Both the position numbers and the translations under genes were made by a program. Source: Polydactylus sextarius (Eukaryota > Chordata > Actinopteri > Polynemidae). From it: a DNA stretch of 64,000 nucleotides. Numbering within the stretch: position 1 is the first letter of the stretch; each line of letters starts with the position of its first letter. The DNA lies in the NCBI GenBank assembly GCA_016801845.1, contig CM028922.1, positions 10,007,001-10,071,000 of the forward strand, written 5' to 3'. Shown in pieces: positions 13,201 to 25,120 of the stretch. A model generated the notes under the pieces. It was not told where the DNA came from. It searched no databases and saw only the letters and a list, made by a program, of their open reading frames with translations.

Positions 13201-14108
13201 GAGGCAGGTAGCGGAGGACAGCTGTTCCTGCAAACACAAGGTGTTTCTCTTGTTGTGAAGTGACACTTATATTATCAGTCCCACAATACAATATCTGTGA
13301 AGCACCAGCAAATAATCTTAGCGTCCTTCCAACCAATGGAAAACATCCGTTTGGTAAGGGTGCACAAGCAGCATGCCTTACTCGTCATCATCATCATCAC
13401 GGTGAGGAGCGGTCTGTTGAGATGAGGAGTGTTGTAGTGTGTTGACAAGAAAAAAATTTTAAAATTAAAGAAAAAAAAAAACATTCTCAGATTCCTGGTC
13501 CTTTTATGCAAAGAGGTGTAATAAAAAAATTAAAAAAAAAAAAAAACACAGTCTCCAACTTATGGCTGCGAGCCATTGAACCACTAATGAGTGTTTGCAG
13601 TGCAAGTGTTTGAATGAGTGAATTACAATATTCCTCATTTAGCCGAGCACTTGAAGAAAATCACGTTGAAGGAGCATAATGAGTTTTTGCGAACAACAGC
13701 TCAAATATCTGTGAAGCAAACAACTTGAGTTGTGCTAAAATAACTACAAAATATAATATCACGACGGCGACAAAAAAAAGTGAAATGAACGGTTAACAGT
13801 TTTGCTCTTATTGTGAAAACGTGTGTGGGTTTTTACCATCAGATGAAGCATAATGAGCCACAAAGCGGTTGGCCGCTATTTTACAGGCGGCGAAATCCTG
13901 TAGGTGCTCAGCAGGTACGTGAAGAACATCTCTTGAATTTGGATGGAACATATGTTTCTGCGATTACTGTGATCAAATTTCTGCAACGTCACTAGTGACA
14001 TATGGCTGCACACTGGATTGAGATGGATTCAATAGGGCTTAAGCAAAACGAGCCGATAAACTGATAAAACAACACAGAATGTGGCAAAATGCTAAAATAA
14101 ATACGCTA
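7206..14108. other. Mostly non-repetitive non-coding DNA
   Basis: No exon could be supported. Contents seen: A/T runs, a GA-rich tract (8628-8705, AGAGAGAGAGA and GGGAGAGGGAGAGG), the TAATTA cluster near 11.1 kb, a hAT-like TAGGGCTGTAATC start at about 11421 with no matching end found, and a CATCATCATCATCA run at 13385. Poly(A)-rich stretches at 13466-13545 are simple sequence. Confidence 0.5.
11070..11112. promoter_or_regulatory. TAATTA cluster, candidate enhancer element
   Basis: Three TAATTA sites at 11070-11075, 11095-11100 and 11107-11112 lie in otherwise non-repetitive sequence. TAATTA is the classic homeodomain core. The wider block 10030-11160 has no transposon signature and looks like the AT-rich conserved non-coding DNA found near vertebrate developmental genes. 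Conservation cannot be tested here. Confidence 0.3.
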
Positions 14109-15495
14109 ATACTGATCAGCCACTGTGAAGTGAATAATGTTTATTATCTTGTTACAGTGGCACCTGTCAGAGGAAGAGGGTGGGATATATTAGGCAGCAA
14201 GTGAATATTTTGTCCTAGAATTTGATGCGTTGCAAGCATGAAAAATAGGGAAACATGAGAATGTAAGTGACTTTAACAAAAACCAAGAACCAAATTGTGA
14301 TGGATGGACAACTGGATACCTCTACCAAAGTATCCAATAGATAAAAACTAGTGAACTAATAACTGGATGATGGGTAGACTGACAAAAAAGTAGTTCAGAT
14401 GACTTTAATGGCAGTAGTTACAATAGCCAGAGGCTCCACAGTGACTGTTAGTGAGCCCTAATGATCACCATAGAAACATCACAAGCTCCCTAACAACCAT
14501 TGTAGACCTCTGGTGTCCACCTCACAGAGGATGGATTCTGGAAATCCACAATTCTCCATCACAACTGAAGAAGCCTCCTGGATGAAGGTGAAATATCTTT
14601 AAGAAAATAAAACAGTTGCCAGTTTCCTCCAATGCATTATAGTCTGTTGTGACTGATCAGAGTACCTATGCTGACCCACTGCCCAGGGCATCTACAATGG
14701 ACATGTGAATAAATAATTGACACGTGAATATCAGAAATGGACAACAGAGCAAGCAGGTCGGGTCTGATGAATTGCATTTTCTTTTACATCATGTGTAGAA
14801 GACATGGCACTATAATTTGTAAGAAGGCAAGCTTGCAGAGGTACTGTGATCCTTTGAACACTTCTCTGCTGGGAAACTTTGGGTCCTGCCATTCACGTGG
14901 ATGTTACTTTGAAAAGTACCACTTACCCTACACATAGCTGCAAATCGATCACACATTTTCATGGAAACAGTATTCTCTAATGCAGAGCTCCTCAAACTAT
15001 TCCACAAATGGCTGTGTGGCTGCAGGTTTTTATTCCAACCAGTCAAGAGCACATAGTTTGATCAATCAACAGTCTGAAAACTGAGATCACTTAATTAAAT
15101 GAGTCAAGTCTGGTGTGCTGCTGCTTGGTTGGAACAAAACCCTTTGTGGAATAGTTTGAGGACCCCTGCTCTAATGGCAAACACCTCCTTACAGCAGAAC
15201 AATGCCTCTGCTACACTGCAAAACAGAGTTCAATAATAGTTTGAGGAGCACAGAAAAAAAAGTCAAGGTTTTTTCTTGGCCTCCAATGTCCTCAGATCTC
15301 AATCCAATTGAGCGTTTTGTCTTGGATGTGCTGGACAAACATCTGATACGAGGAGGCCCCAGCTCACAACTGGGTCGTATGATGTCTTGGTGCCACACAT
15401 AACAGCTCACATTCAGAGATTTAGTGGAGTCTATACATCGATGGGTCAGGTATCTTTTGCTGATAGAGAGGGCGCCTATGGGAATATTTTTGCTT
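14109..15495 (+). mobile_element. Tc1/mariner transposon relic with internal insertions
   Basis: The 5' end reads ACTGATCAGCC, the fish Tc1-family terminus, followed by GGTGGGATATATTAGGCAGC and CCAAATTGTGATGG. Transposase remnants include TTTTCTTTTACATCATGTG (catalytic-core region), CTGCTGGGAAACTTTGGGTC and, at 15202-15402, a frame encoding VFSWPPMSSDLNPIERFVLD with the diagnostic DLNPIE around the second catalytic Asp, then MSWCHT. About 300 bp near 14330-14640 is foreign, and a hAT MITE sits at 14983-15168. Stops and frameshifts make it inactive. Confidence 0.88.
14983..15168. mobile_element. hAT-type MITE nested in Tc1 relic
   Basis: This 186-bp element begins CAGAGCTCCTCAAACTATTC and its other end, reverse-complemented, reads CAGGGGTCCTCAAACTATTC. 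The terminal inverted repeats extend over about 26 bp (…CCACAAA). It is flanked by the identical 8-bp duplication CTCTAATG (14975-14982 and 15169-15176), the hallmark of hAT transposition. Removing it and one duplication restores continuous Tc1 sequence. It has no coding capacity, so it was moved in trans. Confidence 0.93.
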
Positions 15496-16529
15496 TGCTT
15501 GTATGATTGTAGGAGTCTTGTACCTCTTATTTTCACATATACAGCAGATAAACAATACTGTCAATGCAGGGCTATCCTCCACTAACGGTTAATAGGTCTG
15601 TAATATTGACTATAATGTATAATGACAAAACAAATCACCAGATGATCTAAAGAATTCATTGTTTATCCAGTTTTTTTTTTCTCCCACCAACTTAGAGGAT
15701 CATGTGTCTCTGCTTGAGTGTGTGTGTGTTTGCAGAAGGTTCCTCTGTCTCATACCTGCGTCTCTGTGTTGCAGAGATGATGTTAATGTGCACGACAGCC
15801 CATGCACATTCCATCTGTTTGTCTGTTTTGTTGCTCTAGCTGAAATTGTCTAAGGTATGACAATTTGTGAAGCCATCTCCACTTCACTAACATCCACCTG
15901 AGAGGTAGATAAAGAATTGAGTGAAGACTTGTCAGTCTATTTGATAATGTTTAAATCAAAGTTCTGCTCAGGGCATACTTGTCTGAGCCGTGCGTTACTG
16001 AGATCTGCTTCACACTGACAACAATCTCAGCTTGAGCTGCAAAAAGTTGACTCGGGATAATTTTCGAGCAGATTTGGAAAGCTTTGGAACTGCTTAGCCC
16101 GGCAAAACTTACCACATTTGTGTTATCAAGGCGACGTGGATTTACCTGTCGCTGAGTTGCAAATAGGGCTCTTTTAAAGGTTAAGTTATAGAGTAAAGGC
16201 AAATGCTTCAAGGCAAACCTGGATGTGTGGTTGTGACTGTGCTTTTTGTCAGCGTGGATAAGATGAATTCAAAGTCTTTGGTTATCAAATGAGACAAGAA
16301 TGTCAAAATCTCTGACTAATTTGCAACAACAACGACAACAACATCTCAACAGTGTCTGAGTTGACCTGTGGGAAAGCACTGACATTTAAAGGTCTCAAAT
16401 TATTTACTCATCACGACTTCTAATTCACCTTCCCTTTTGATGTAAAGACGCTATCTGAGGAGCAAAGCCTCTTCATCATGGCTCCATGCTGGTGACACTC
16501 ATAGCTGAAGGCGTTGTGTGTTGTCAGGT
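15496..16529. other. No gene seen
   Basis: AT-balanced sequence with a short GT run (15719-15730) and an ACAACAACGACAACAACA run (16325-16342). No transposon core or exon was recognised. Confidence 0.55.
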
Positions 16530-16835
16530 TTTCTGTGTGTGCGTCTGTTTGTGCGACACATTTTTGTGAACAGTATATTTCAGCAACGACTTGAGGAAAT
16601 CATATCAAGTTTGGCACATATGGTCACTGGACTCAGGTCATCGTCATAGACTTGGAGTCCAATTTGAATTGATTAGATCTGGGTGACCAAAAGTCAAAGG
16701 TTATAGAGACACCACAAAGCATTTCTTTTCTTTTATCTTTTGTATGTGATCAAGACCAACTTGAGCAATTGTCTTCAAGACTTGTATGAACATTTACTTT
16801 AACTCAATGATGAACTTCAGTGATAAAAGGTCAAG
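16530..16835 (+). repeat. AGGTCA-bearing dispersed repeat, copy 4
   Basis: Contains TATTTCAGCAACGACTTGAG, ATATCAAGTTTGGCACATAT, GGTCACTGGACTCAGG, GATTAGATCTGGGTGACC and AAAAGTCAAAGGTTATAGAG. A second partial unit follows from 16745. Confidence 0.65.
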
Positions 16836-17460
16836 AAGTTCCTCTAGTTGCCAATGAATATGCTATATTTTGTATTTTATTAGGACCCTAGTGACACATC
16901 CTCCTACATGCTTCATCAAGATGCCTGTGTAGTCTAAACACCTATAAATACATATGTGTAGGAGAGAATATTCTCATTGTAAAATACAATATACCACAAT
17001 ACTTCTATATCATTCCAGGACCTGTTCATCAGATTGGTGGATCAATACTTAATTACAGAGATATTGAAACGTCAATTGTAGCAAACAATATGTGATAACG
17101 TGACTAAAGGTGTGGGTTTTTTTTTTCTTTATCTGATTATTCAAGCTTCAAATAACATCTCCATAATGAACAGTTATAGCTGTGTGTTGGGTTCATTTAA
17201 TCTGCATAAGACATAGGCTAAGGGAAGTGGGTCCACCTCAGCCGTCTCAGCTATCTAAGCACATAAGATTTCATCATCTGCTTAATTGCTCACCCTAATT
17301 TGCTTTGCTGGCACTGTCACAACCCCATTGTACTGTTATCAAATCACTGGGCACTGTAATTAACTTTACTTTGTAACCACCACCTCTGTAACAGGCACGG
17401 ACCTGCTGTTAAATGGCTCTAACTTTATTGTCTTTTCTTTTTCTTTCCACGCAGAACGAG
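16836..17460. other. No gene seen; leads into acceptor at 17460
   Basis: AT-rich up to about 17100. From 17280 it is more balanced and ends in a long polypyrimidine tract with AG. Confidence 0.5.
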
Positions 17461-17530
17461 TATACGTGTCCACGCCCGCTACCCGGTGCCTGGCTGGGAG
17501 ACGTGTCTACCATCCATTAACGGCCAAAAG
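17461..17530 (+). CDS. Candidate terminal coding exon, gene unknown
   Basis: A strong acceptor (tctttttctttccacgcag, ending 17460) precedes sequence open for 21-27 codons in all three frames. Frame 1 gives NEYTCPRPLPGAWLGDVSTI plus H and a TAA; frame 2 gives TSIRVHARYPVPGWETCLPS and six more residues to a TAA near 17545; frame 3 ends AKSNC. None is a C-terminus I recognise. It is followed by about 2 kb of repeat-poor, UTR-like sequence, which is why it is listed. No upstream exon could be paired with it, so coding status is uncertain. Confidence 0.3.
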
Positions 17531-17715
17531 TAACTGCTAAGGACGGTGCAGAGAACCACGAATGAAACGGGGATACAAGGAGAGAAACATGCTGTACATG
17601 AGGAGAACCCATTAGGATCCTACTCCCATCATTCACATTCAAAAATACATTTTAAGTGGTCCTCCATGCTAACAAGGACAGCCAAGGGCCGAGGCCAAGA
17701 TGAGAAAACACTATC

Positions 17716-17746
<31 letters not shown>

Positions 17747-17781
17747 CATCTTTTTTTGTTTGTTTTTTTGTTTTTTTTTTG
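17716..17781. repeat. Poly(T) and T-rich tract
   Basis: A run of about 26 T, then TTTTTTTGTTTG repeats. Other long homopolymer runs in the window include 4680-4700, 8219-8242, 8863-8881, 24640-24660, 29889-29910, 30324-30344, 38190-38212, 38953-38972, 55742-55767 and 57440-57460. Confidence 0.95.
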
Positions 17782-19116
17782 GCCTGTAGCCACCGTTGGT
17801 CATCAGCTTGGTTACATTTCATCAAACGTTCACTACACAAATACTGAAATCGGTGGTTGTGGACATGCAGTCCTGTGGTAGAACAACACAGCGTTTGGAA
17901 GAAGACTCATGAGCACCACTGAATGGTTATCACCAACATGGGAGCTCGATGTACAGACCATAAAGAGCTTATTGTCTCCGTGAGGACAACGTGGTGTTTT
18001 AAATACACAAACAGTTTCAAGAGGCTTTAAAAAAGTGTAAACTGAGCAATGAAAATTACATGAAAATGCACTGACCAAGTAGCTCTGAACACTCTGCTAA
18101 CACAGCTGTGTATAACTTAAAAGTGGGATTGCAAATTTTGATTCCGTATGAAGCATCATGTTATCATTTTTCAATTTTTTTGTTATTTTTTTTTTCCCTT
18201 TCCAAGAGAGACTAATCAAAGGCCAGGATGATGTAAATGTGCCTCACCGGAGCGTAACAAATATGAAACGACTCACTGAGTTTCTGTGTACCTGTCGGTA
18301 AAGAAGGAATCTGCTCTATCAAGTGGAAATCAAGCGAGCGGCGGGAGGATTGTCTGAAGCGTGTGAAAAGTTGCCCCCAAGGAAAGCAAACTATCCCCCG
18401 GCCAGTGACTCCTGGTGGTGAGGTTTATGTGTTTGTTTGTTTTCTGTTTTAAAAAAACAAAAAAAAAAAAAAAAAGAGAGAGAGAGATTTTTTTTTTCCT
18501 AATTTGTTTCTAATTGCAATCAAACCTCGATGATCTTGTTTGATTTGGAGGACAAGGAAAAGGGCAATCAGAGGCAGAAGAAGGTGCACAAATAAAAAAA
18601 AAAAAAAAAACGAAACGAGAAAACGGTCCTAGCAAAATGAGTAAATGAGTAAAATGTACTTTTCTGCAATTGTAATGTTGTTAATGTTGTACTTTATGAA
18701 TATGTGTTTCTGCCATTTTCAACACCAAATACCAAAGAGCCAAATGGAGCATTTTTTGTTTTGTTTTTTTGGCGTTTGGCTCTCCTAACCATTAGGTTGC
18801 AACGGATCCAGGATCTGTTCTCTTGAAAGAAATCCACGGAAAAATCAAAAGAAGCCTCAACTCTTCTCACGTCCAACACTGCTCTGGTACAGAATCGAAT
18901 CGCTTTTTTTCCCCCCGTCATGTGTGTAACGTGTACGTCTTTGTGAACAAATCTCGCAACGACAGCCTTCATTAGGAAGCTCTTGTCAGAAAGATAACTT
19001 TGAGCACTGCTTTACATTTGATGACTTATGTTTAATACACGCTTCACTTTCCTTAAAATAATCAGCTTGTCTCTCTCCCCCATCGGAAGAGAGACTGCAG
19101 ATGTTGCTGTGTGCGG

Positions 19117-19120
<4 letters not shown>

Positions 19121-19159
<39 letters not shown>
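19121..19159. repeat. (GT)n microsatellite
   Basis: About 19 uninterrupted GT units, probably polymorphic. Confidence 0.98.
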
Positions 19160-19161
<2 letters not shown>

Positions 19162-19490
19162 CCATCCATTATAAGTTCTTAATTATATTTGAGACGCATT
19201 TAGTTGTGAACTGTTTGTTTCGACCTGCAAACATAATCTTTCTACACTGGAAAATGGTAATTTTCTATTGTAAATTTCTGCTTAATCCCCTTGAATTTGT
19301 TGATATTTAGTAAACAGCTGTATTCTTTGTTCACTTTCAACAGTATGTTTTATAATGAAAATAATGACTTTATTGGTGAGCAATATGAAATTGGTCATAT
19401 TAAAATATTCATTAATCATTCCTGTTTTTGTGTTCGAGTGTATGTGACGTACTTTCTTCCTGTGTTTGGTGCCTGTCTGCTATAATAATA

Positions 19491-20204
19491 AGCTTGTACC
19501 CTGCTCGTGTCTCCATTCGCACCCGTTGAAAACGTGTCCTAGTCCCCGCGGATCTGCAGTGACGAGGCTGTCACATCAACATTAGCCTCATTAATTTAGA
19601 GAGCAGAACATTGATCTCCGTTCGACCGTTATGTTCACGGTGACGCTCACTGTGGGCCTCACCAGCCCTCTAATTACGCTTCTTGTGTAATGTGTTGCAT
19701 ATCTCAAGAGGGGGCCCTGCTTAGTGAATGTGCTCCACGTTCACTGCACTTGGAACATGTCAAGCTGTCAGCTCACAGAGGTCCAGATGGCCAATCTGCC
19801 CACTGCTCCCTGTGGTATTTTCCTCATACTCCTCGCTACCTATCTCCCCCCGCTACTAACATCTCTCCCTCACTCATTTTTGCCTTCCTCTCTGTCGGGT
19901 GCCGCATCTCATTCACTAACAGTTTTTCTTTCCCATTATTTATGACGTTTTTGGTCTGTCTGCGTGTCTCTCACCCCCGTTTCCTGCTCCCTCTCCATCT
20001 GTCTAAAGGGTCAGTTCTAGTTCATCCAACTTCCACACAGATTCTTCCTTTCATCCATCGTGGTTTCCACTCAGGCAGATAATTTCAGTTTAAAACTCAG
20101 TGGCCAGTTAAAAGGGTCACAAAATCGTAAACATTTCCATGCACATGGAGGAGACAAATGATCATGAATGATTCATCAGAAATTAATCTGATGTCACTGG
20201 AGCT
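19491..20204. other. Non-coding stretch, possible conserved element
   Basis: 19540-19690 is GC-balanced with ACATTAGCCTCATTAATTTA and CCTCTAATTACGC, again resembling conserved non-coding DNA. The 130-codon open frame at 19690-20082 is low-complexity (Ser/Pro/Phe/Leu-rich) without homology or splice support. Confidence 0.45.
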
Positions 20205-20420
20205 TTTCAATGAGGAGTTTGTATGTTCCACCCATGTCTGTGTGGGTTTCGTCCTGGGTACTCACAAGTCCTTTTATATTGACCTATTCACCAGTCTCCT
20301 TTAACTGGATCTACACCAAATTTTTATGAGTTTCTCCCTGGCCCAACGTCCATTCCTCCACCAAGTTTGGTGCAAATCAGTTCTTCAAGAGTTTTTGTAT
20401 AAATGAGCCAAAAATCTAAT
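20205..20420 (+). repeat. L2-like LINE 3' fragment plus companion repeat
   Basis: GGAGTTTGTATGTTCCACCC, TGTGTGGGTTTCGTCCTGGG and TACTC match the 3' part of fish L2-like elements (the GAGTTTGCATGTTCTCCCTG / GGGTTCTCTCCGGGTACTC phrase). From 20290 another common fish repeat follows (ACCAAGTTTGGTGCAAATC), ending in a TAATAATAATAATAA run. Confidence 0.6.
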
Positions 20421-23400
20421 AATAATAATAATAAAAATAAACTGACTCAGCTCTCATTCAGACTCATTTCAGATGTTTAAAAAAAATGTTTGCCTGTACC
20501 TCTGTGTTGTAGATTAAAACAAAAGGAAAATGAAATGAAGGATGATGAGAAAAGCACATAGCTTAAGTCTTCAGTCATATAAACTGGATAAGGAAGATGA
20601 AAAAGATCCAGCTACTGGAGGCCTGAAGCATCACCAAGACATAAACAAGCAATTAACCAACACAGACAGTAGCAGCACAGCCATAACAGGGACCAGTACT
20701 AATACACAGCACAACTATGACCAAAGATGAAATTATACTAACAGAAACTAGAATTACATAATAAATATAAGAAGATAATTAAGTGTCTAAATGAGTCTGA
20801 CTGCAGCAAACACCTGCAACTGGAAACACCAGTGACTGGTCTACCATGATGCCCCGGTGACCATAAATGAACAATTATCTTTATCATCTAATAATCTCAG
20901 CAAATCCCAAACATTTGCTGGTTCCAGCTTTTAAATTTTGAAGTGTCAGTGAGAAATAACAGTATATTCAAAGTCATCGCCTCTGGCTCAGGGTTATTGT
21001 GAGCGTCTAGACAATGTCATTGACAGATAATCAATAGTGAGAAGAATCATTATTTGCAGCCCAAGTCAAGGGACATGATCTCACATGATACATGTCACGG
21101 TGCATTTTGTTTTCTCCCTCTCACACATATTGCACACCCCTGGTGCTCTCTGCTGTGTTTCTCTGTTACCGTCTCTCTCCTGGGTGTGTATCTGTCTTAT
21201 TCGTTGCTGTTCTCTATGATCTCCATAACTCAGTCTGTGTCTCTGCACTGCATGTCCAGTGGCAGCACAGACAGGGCTGAATGCCTGACAGCAGACACCA
21301 TGCATAATTCATGTGGCTGGGGCTCTCTGTTGACCCAAGTCCAAACAGTTGGCACTCCATAACACTTCCACAGAAAGACCCGAGGAAGAAGACGTTAAAC
21401 TATGGGCAAAGTAAACTGTAAGATTTATTAAGCCACCCACACAAAAATTGTAAGCATTGTAACGTTTCAGACATTGTCTCTATCTGTCATCTCGGCCTGA
21501 AAAACGTTGAAGCAAAGACACGCACACAGGCCAAGCAAGATAATGGATTACAATGTAGAGACTTTGAGAAAAGCTACAAACCAGACAAAGATTTGATAAG
21601 AGAGAACTTCATAACTTCACAGCGACTTGAGACACCATCAGATTTCGTGGTGACACATCACAATAAATAAAGCAGAGAAATTTTCAAACCTGTGAGAAAC
21701 AACAGTTGAGAGAAAGCCAATCGAAACAAAGCACGATATAATCAAGACCTTTTCTCTTCTGAGTCTTGATGTATATTGTTTTTTCCTTTAAGAGATTCTT
21801 TTTATTGGCAAAGGCGCGAAAGAAAGCAGCAAAACAACCTGTTTCATTCTCATGTTCTTCCTCCTATTCCTCTGCCTTCTCTGAGTTTTTACTTCATGCA
21901 CATGCCACTAATAATTGCCTGTCCTCATGGTGACTGGCTCAGCAACAAATCATTCTTATATGTAAGGAACGTTAATTGGATTTAACACTCCAGAGCCATT
22001 CAGTACCGCATATGTCGCTGTAAGGAACGACTTCTAATCACTCATAACCTCATATAATCTCCTATTTGAAGAGGAGCTCACCAGGTGGCTTTCACTTTCA
22101 TAATGGCTTTTGGACCAATGAGTCAGCGGCGGCTCACAAGAGGTGAGTTAGATGCTAAAATACCAAAACCCCGTCATCGAGACGAGTGGCGAATCTTTAC
22201 GTAAGCGCCAGTTATTTCAAAAAAACGGTCGAATTACTGCTGTCACAACCCACACCAGAAGTGGTGTTCAAGCAGATCATGTGTTTCAGCCATCTGCTCC
22301 CAAATGGGGGGAAAACAGGGTTCTCTCGTTGAGATCATCTCTGATACCATCATCGCCAAATGCTTGTCTGAAAAAACTTCTATCAGGATGAGCAAAGAGT
22401 ACCATGGAAACCCTTTACATTTGCTTTTTATCTGCAGCTTTATATGCAGCTTTGACGAGACTGAAGATGCAGCCTGCAAAATATGTCCCGCTCTTCTTTA
22501 TTCGTAGTCAATACACTATGTATACCGCTGTGAACGAAGATGGATAAATCTCAACATGAATAATCTAGCAGATATGAAGCACCAGGCCAAGACATGCCAG
22601 CTATGGAGAAGATAATTATCAACTTACGGATATTAAAATCTGAAATTCAGGCCTCACAGCAGAAAACCTCTTTTTTCCTTTTTTATATGAAATGTCATGT
22701 ACCATTGATAAGCGGTAGATGACCATCAGTACATGAATATGGAGCTTCAGGTTGACCATGATCACAGCTGAGTGCACAGAGTAAACTACTTAACATAGTT
22801 TCAGGATTATAGTTTATAGTTGTGTACTATGAAATAGTGAAGCAGGCTGCCACAGAAGCACTTTGAGTTGAAATAGTTTTCTAATGCTCAGCTGAAAATG
22901 AAATGTGAGGGGAAAGTGTGAATGTGACGACTTCCTCTACATGAAACATTGATTTTCCCTTGAAGCCAATAATATGGGGAATAATTAAGTGAATGGGCTG
23001 TGAGGCAAAACTGCAGTGACTTCGCAATGATCCATTAGGAAACAACAAGCGGCAAAACCAGTTTGGCTCATAAACATTTAGGCTAAACACAAATACTTAT
23101 CACTGAAAAAGGGTAAATAAGCAGCATAAAATCATCACGATGCACCTACACAAAAAAAAAAAAAAAAAACCAACAAGCTCAGGTATGAGTATTGAATCGC
23201 AATCAATAGCAATTCAAAAGCACCATCTGAGATAAAAACATTACACAAGAACACAAATTAGTACCCAGCACACACACATAAACAACAACCACCAGTTTAC
23301 AACAAACGCTGACTGAACAGAGCCAAAGCCTCTGGCAATACAAATTATAATGGTGATACACATTATAGCAGATGTGGAAGTGAAGCAGTGGTTGTATCTT

Positions 23401-24989
23401 ATATCATACATAAAGAATATAAATCCATTCAGGGCCACAGTCTTTTTATACATACTATAGATGTTGGAATAACTTACCTGAATGAGTCCAAAGCTGCAAA
23501 AGTGCAGACATGTTCCTAATTATATGGATCACTCAGTGCCTTTAAAGGCTCCTAACTCATTTCAACCAATCATTTATCATAATAGCTAGACCTACACATC
23601 AGTGTTGATATAATAATTGTTATCATTTAGAAGAGAGTGATGCCTTGGTCTAGCCATATAGTTTTTTTTTTGCCGGGAACATACTGTTTTAGCCGTCACA
23701 GTGTCATTTATCACAATAATGCACTAGAGCCCTGTAAGAAACTTTTTCAAAGTCGCAAAGTGCCATACAGACATCAAGATTTCTGGCAGATGGCTTTAAA
23801 TTGGAAGCCCGTGGACCAAGGAGGCCATTATCAAACAAGGGTCTGACATGAGTGGGGGCGATGAGAATGACCTAACATTTGGTATCGTTTAGTTGGAGAA
23901 AGTTGTCCATCCAACTTTTATTGTCTGTCCATCTAACTTTTATTCAAGCTCTGTAGACTACTTTTATTATGGGGATTTGATGGATTTGTGTGTGTCATCG
24001 GTGTAGAAATCGAACTCAATGTTCTCCCCAGGGGGAGTATGTAAAGAGAGAAAAAGGGATGAGACATAAAATTGAACACAGCAGGACATCATAGAGGATA
24101 GGAGCTGAGGAAGAAGATGGGAACCACATATACTAACCAAAAAGTACTAGTTAAATATGTGAACAACATCAGAGATGCCTTCACGGTACTCCAGTTTTAA
24201 GAGGACGCAGTGTTCAATATGTTGCCACAACCTTTGTAGAAACATGTTTTCCACATGTTTACAGACCTTGGGTATTGAGATTTGCTTTCATTTGCAAGTA
24301 GCAAACTCTTGTATACAGCTGTTCAAGCTGAAAGAGGAAACATGTTAAGCGACCACAAATATGTACATGGCAATCTTATCTTGATTAATGAATTTGAGAC
24401 AAGTGGTTTGTTTGGGCAGCGTTCCCAGATATTACTGAGGTAGAGGATCGCACTGAAGTGAAGATCTTGTCTCCATCTGGCCTTAATGAGGACAACTGTG
24501 TGGACAGGAAACGATTCCACGGAATAAATGTTCAAACGCATACACAAGTAGCCCAATTAGACAGTTTCTGATATAAATTCACATCTAGTTGACCCGTCTT
24601 GCTCGGAACATTGGTTTGCATTTCAGAGCTTGACAGGATAAAAAAAAAAAAAAAAAAAAAATTGCTCCATAATAAGTTCATTTTCATATTTGTCATTTTA
24701 CTGGACTCAACCCTGGAAAGTGGACCACAAACCTTTGACGACAATAGAATATATCATTCAAGATCATTCAATTTAGCAATGTTCCCTCTAACAAAGCTAT
24801 CAAATTTATCAAAATTGAATTTACTTTTTCAGTTACAGTGCATCTTAATGCTATATTTCTTTCTCTTGGTTACTTTTTTTTTTTTTTTCAGCCTGTAGAT
24901 ATTTTTTTTTGCACAAGAAGAGTCCATGAGAGTTCAGGATACTACAGAATAACTCACATATGTCTGTTTTTTTTTTTTTTTTTTCCCTG
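20421..24989. other. No gene seen
   Basis: AT-rich sequence with a few A/T runs (23152-23169, 24640-24660, 24876-24889). No exon, RNA gene or transposon core was recognised. Short frames on both strands have no homology I know. Confidence 0.5.
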
Positions 24990-25120
24990 TCACTGGAGCA
25001 CCATTATCTATACCACTTATCCTCTGAGGACTGTGGGGTAGTGGTGGTGGCCTGGAGCTAATCCCCGTAATTGTGGATGAGGGCAGAGTATAGCGTAGAC
25101 AGGTCGACCATCTATCAAAG
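24990..25120 (+). repeat. L2-like LINE 3' fragment
   Basis: CACTTATCCTCTGAGGACTG, GTGGCCTGGAGCTAATCCCC and GGGCAGAGTATAGCGTAGAC then CCATCTATCAAAGGGCTAA parallel the well-known fish phrase (ctggagcctatcccagct… gggtacaccctggac… agtctatcacagggc). It follows a T run at 24968-24985. Confidence 0.55.

Larger units (their letters stand above)
17531..19490 (+). other. Possible long 3' UTR (repeat-poor stretch)
   Basis: The stretch is free of recognisable transposons, with T/A runs (17716-17780, 18451-18475, 18594-18610), a possible poly(A) signal AATAAA at 18591-18596 and a (GT)n array at 19121-19159. Low-complexity AU-rich sequence with TTGTAATGTTGTTAATGTTG is typical of long neuronal UTRs. It depends on the exon at 17461 being real. 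Confidence 0.3.

Noticed and set aside
19690..20082. 130-codon plus-strand open frame
   Set aside because: Low-complexity Ser/Pro/Leu/Phe-rich translation without homology, splice support or conserved start context.
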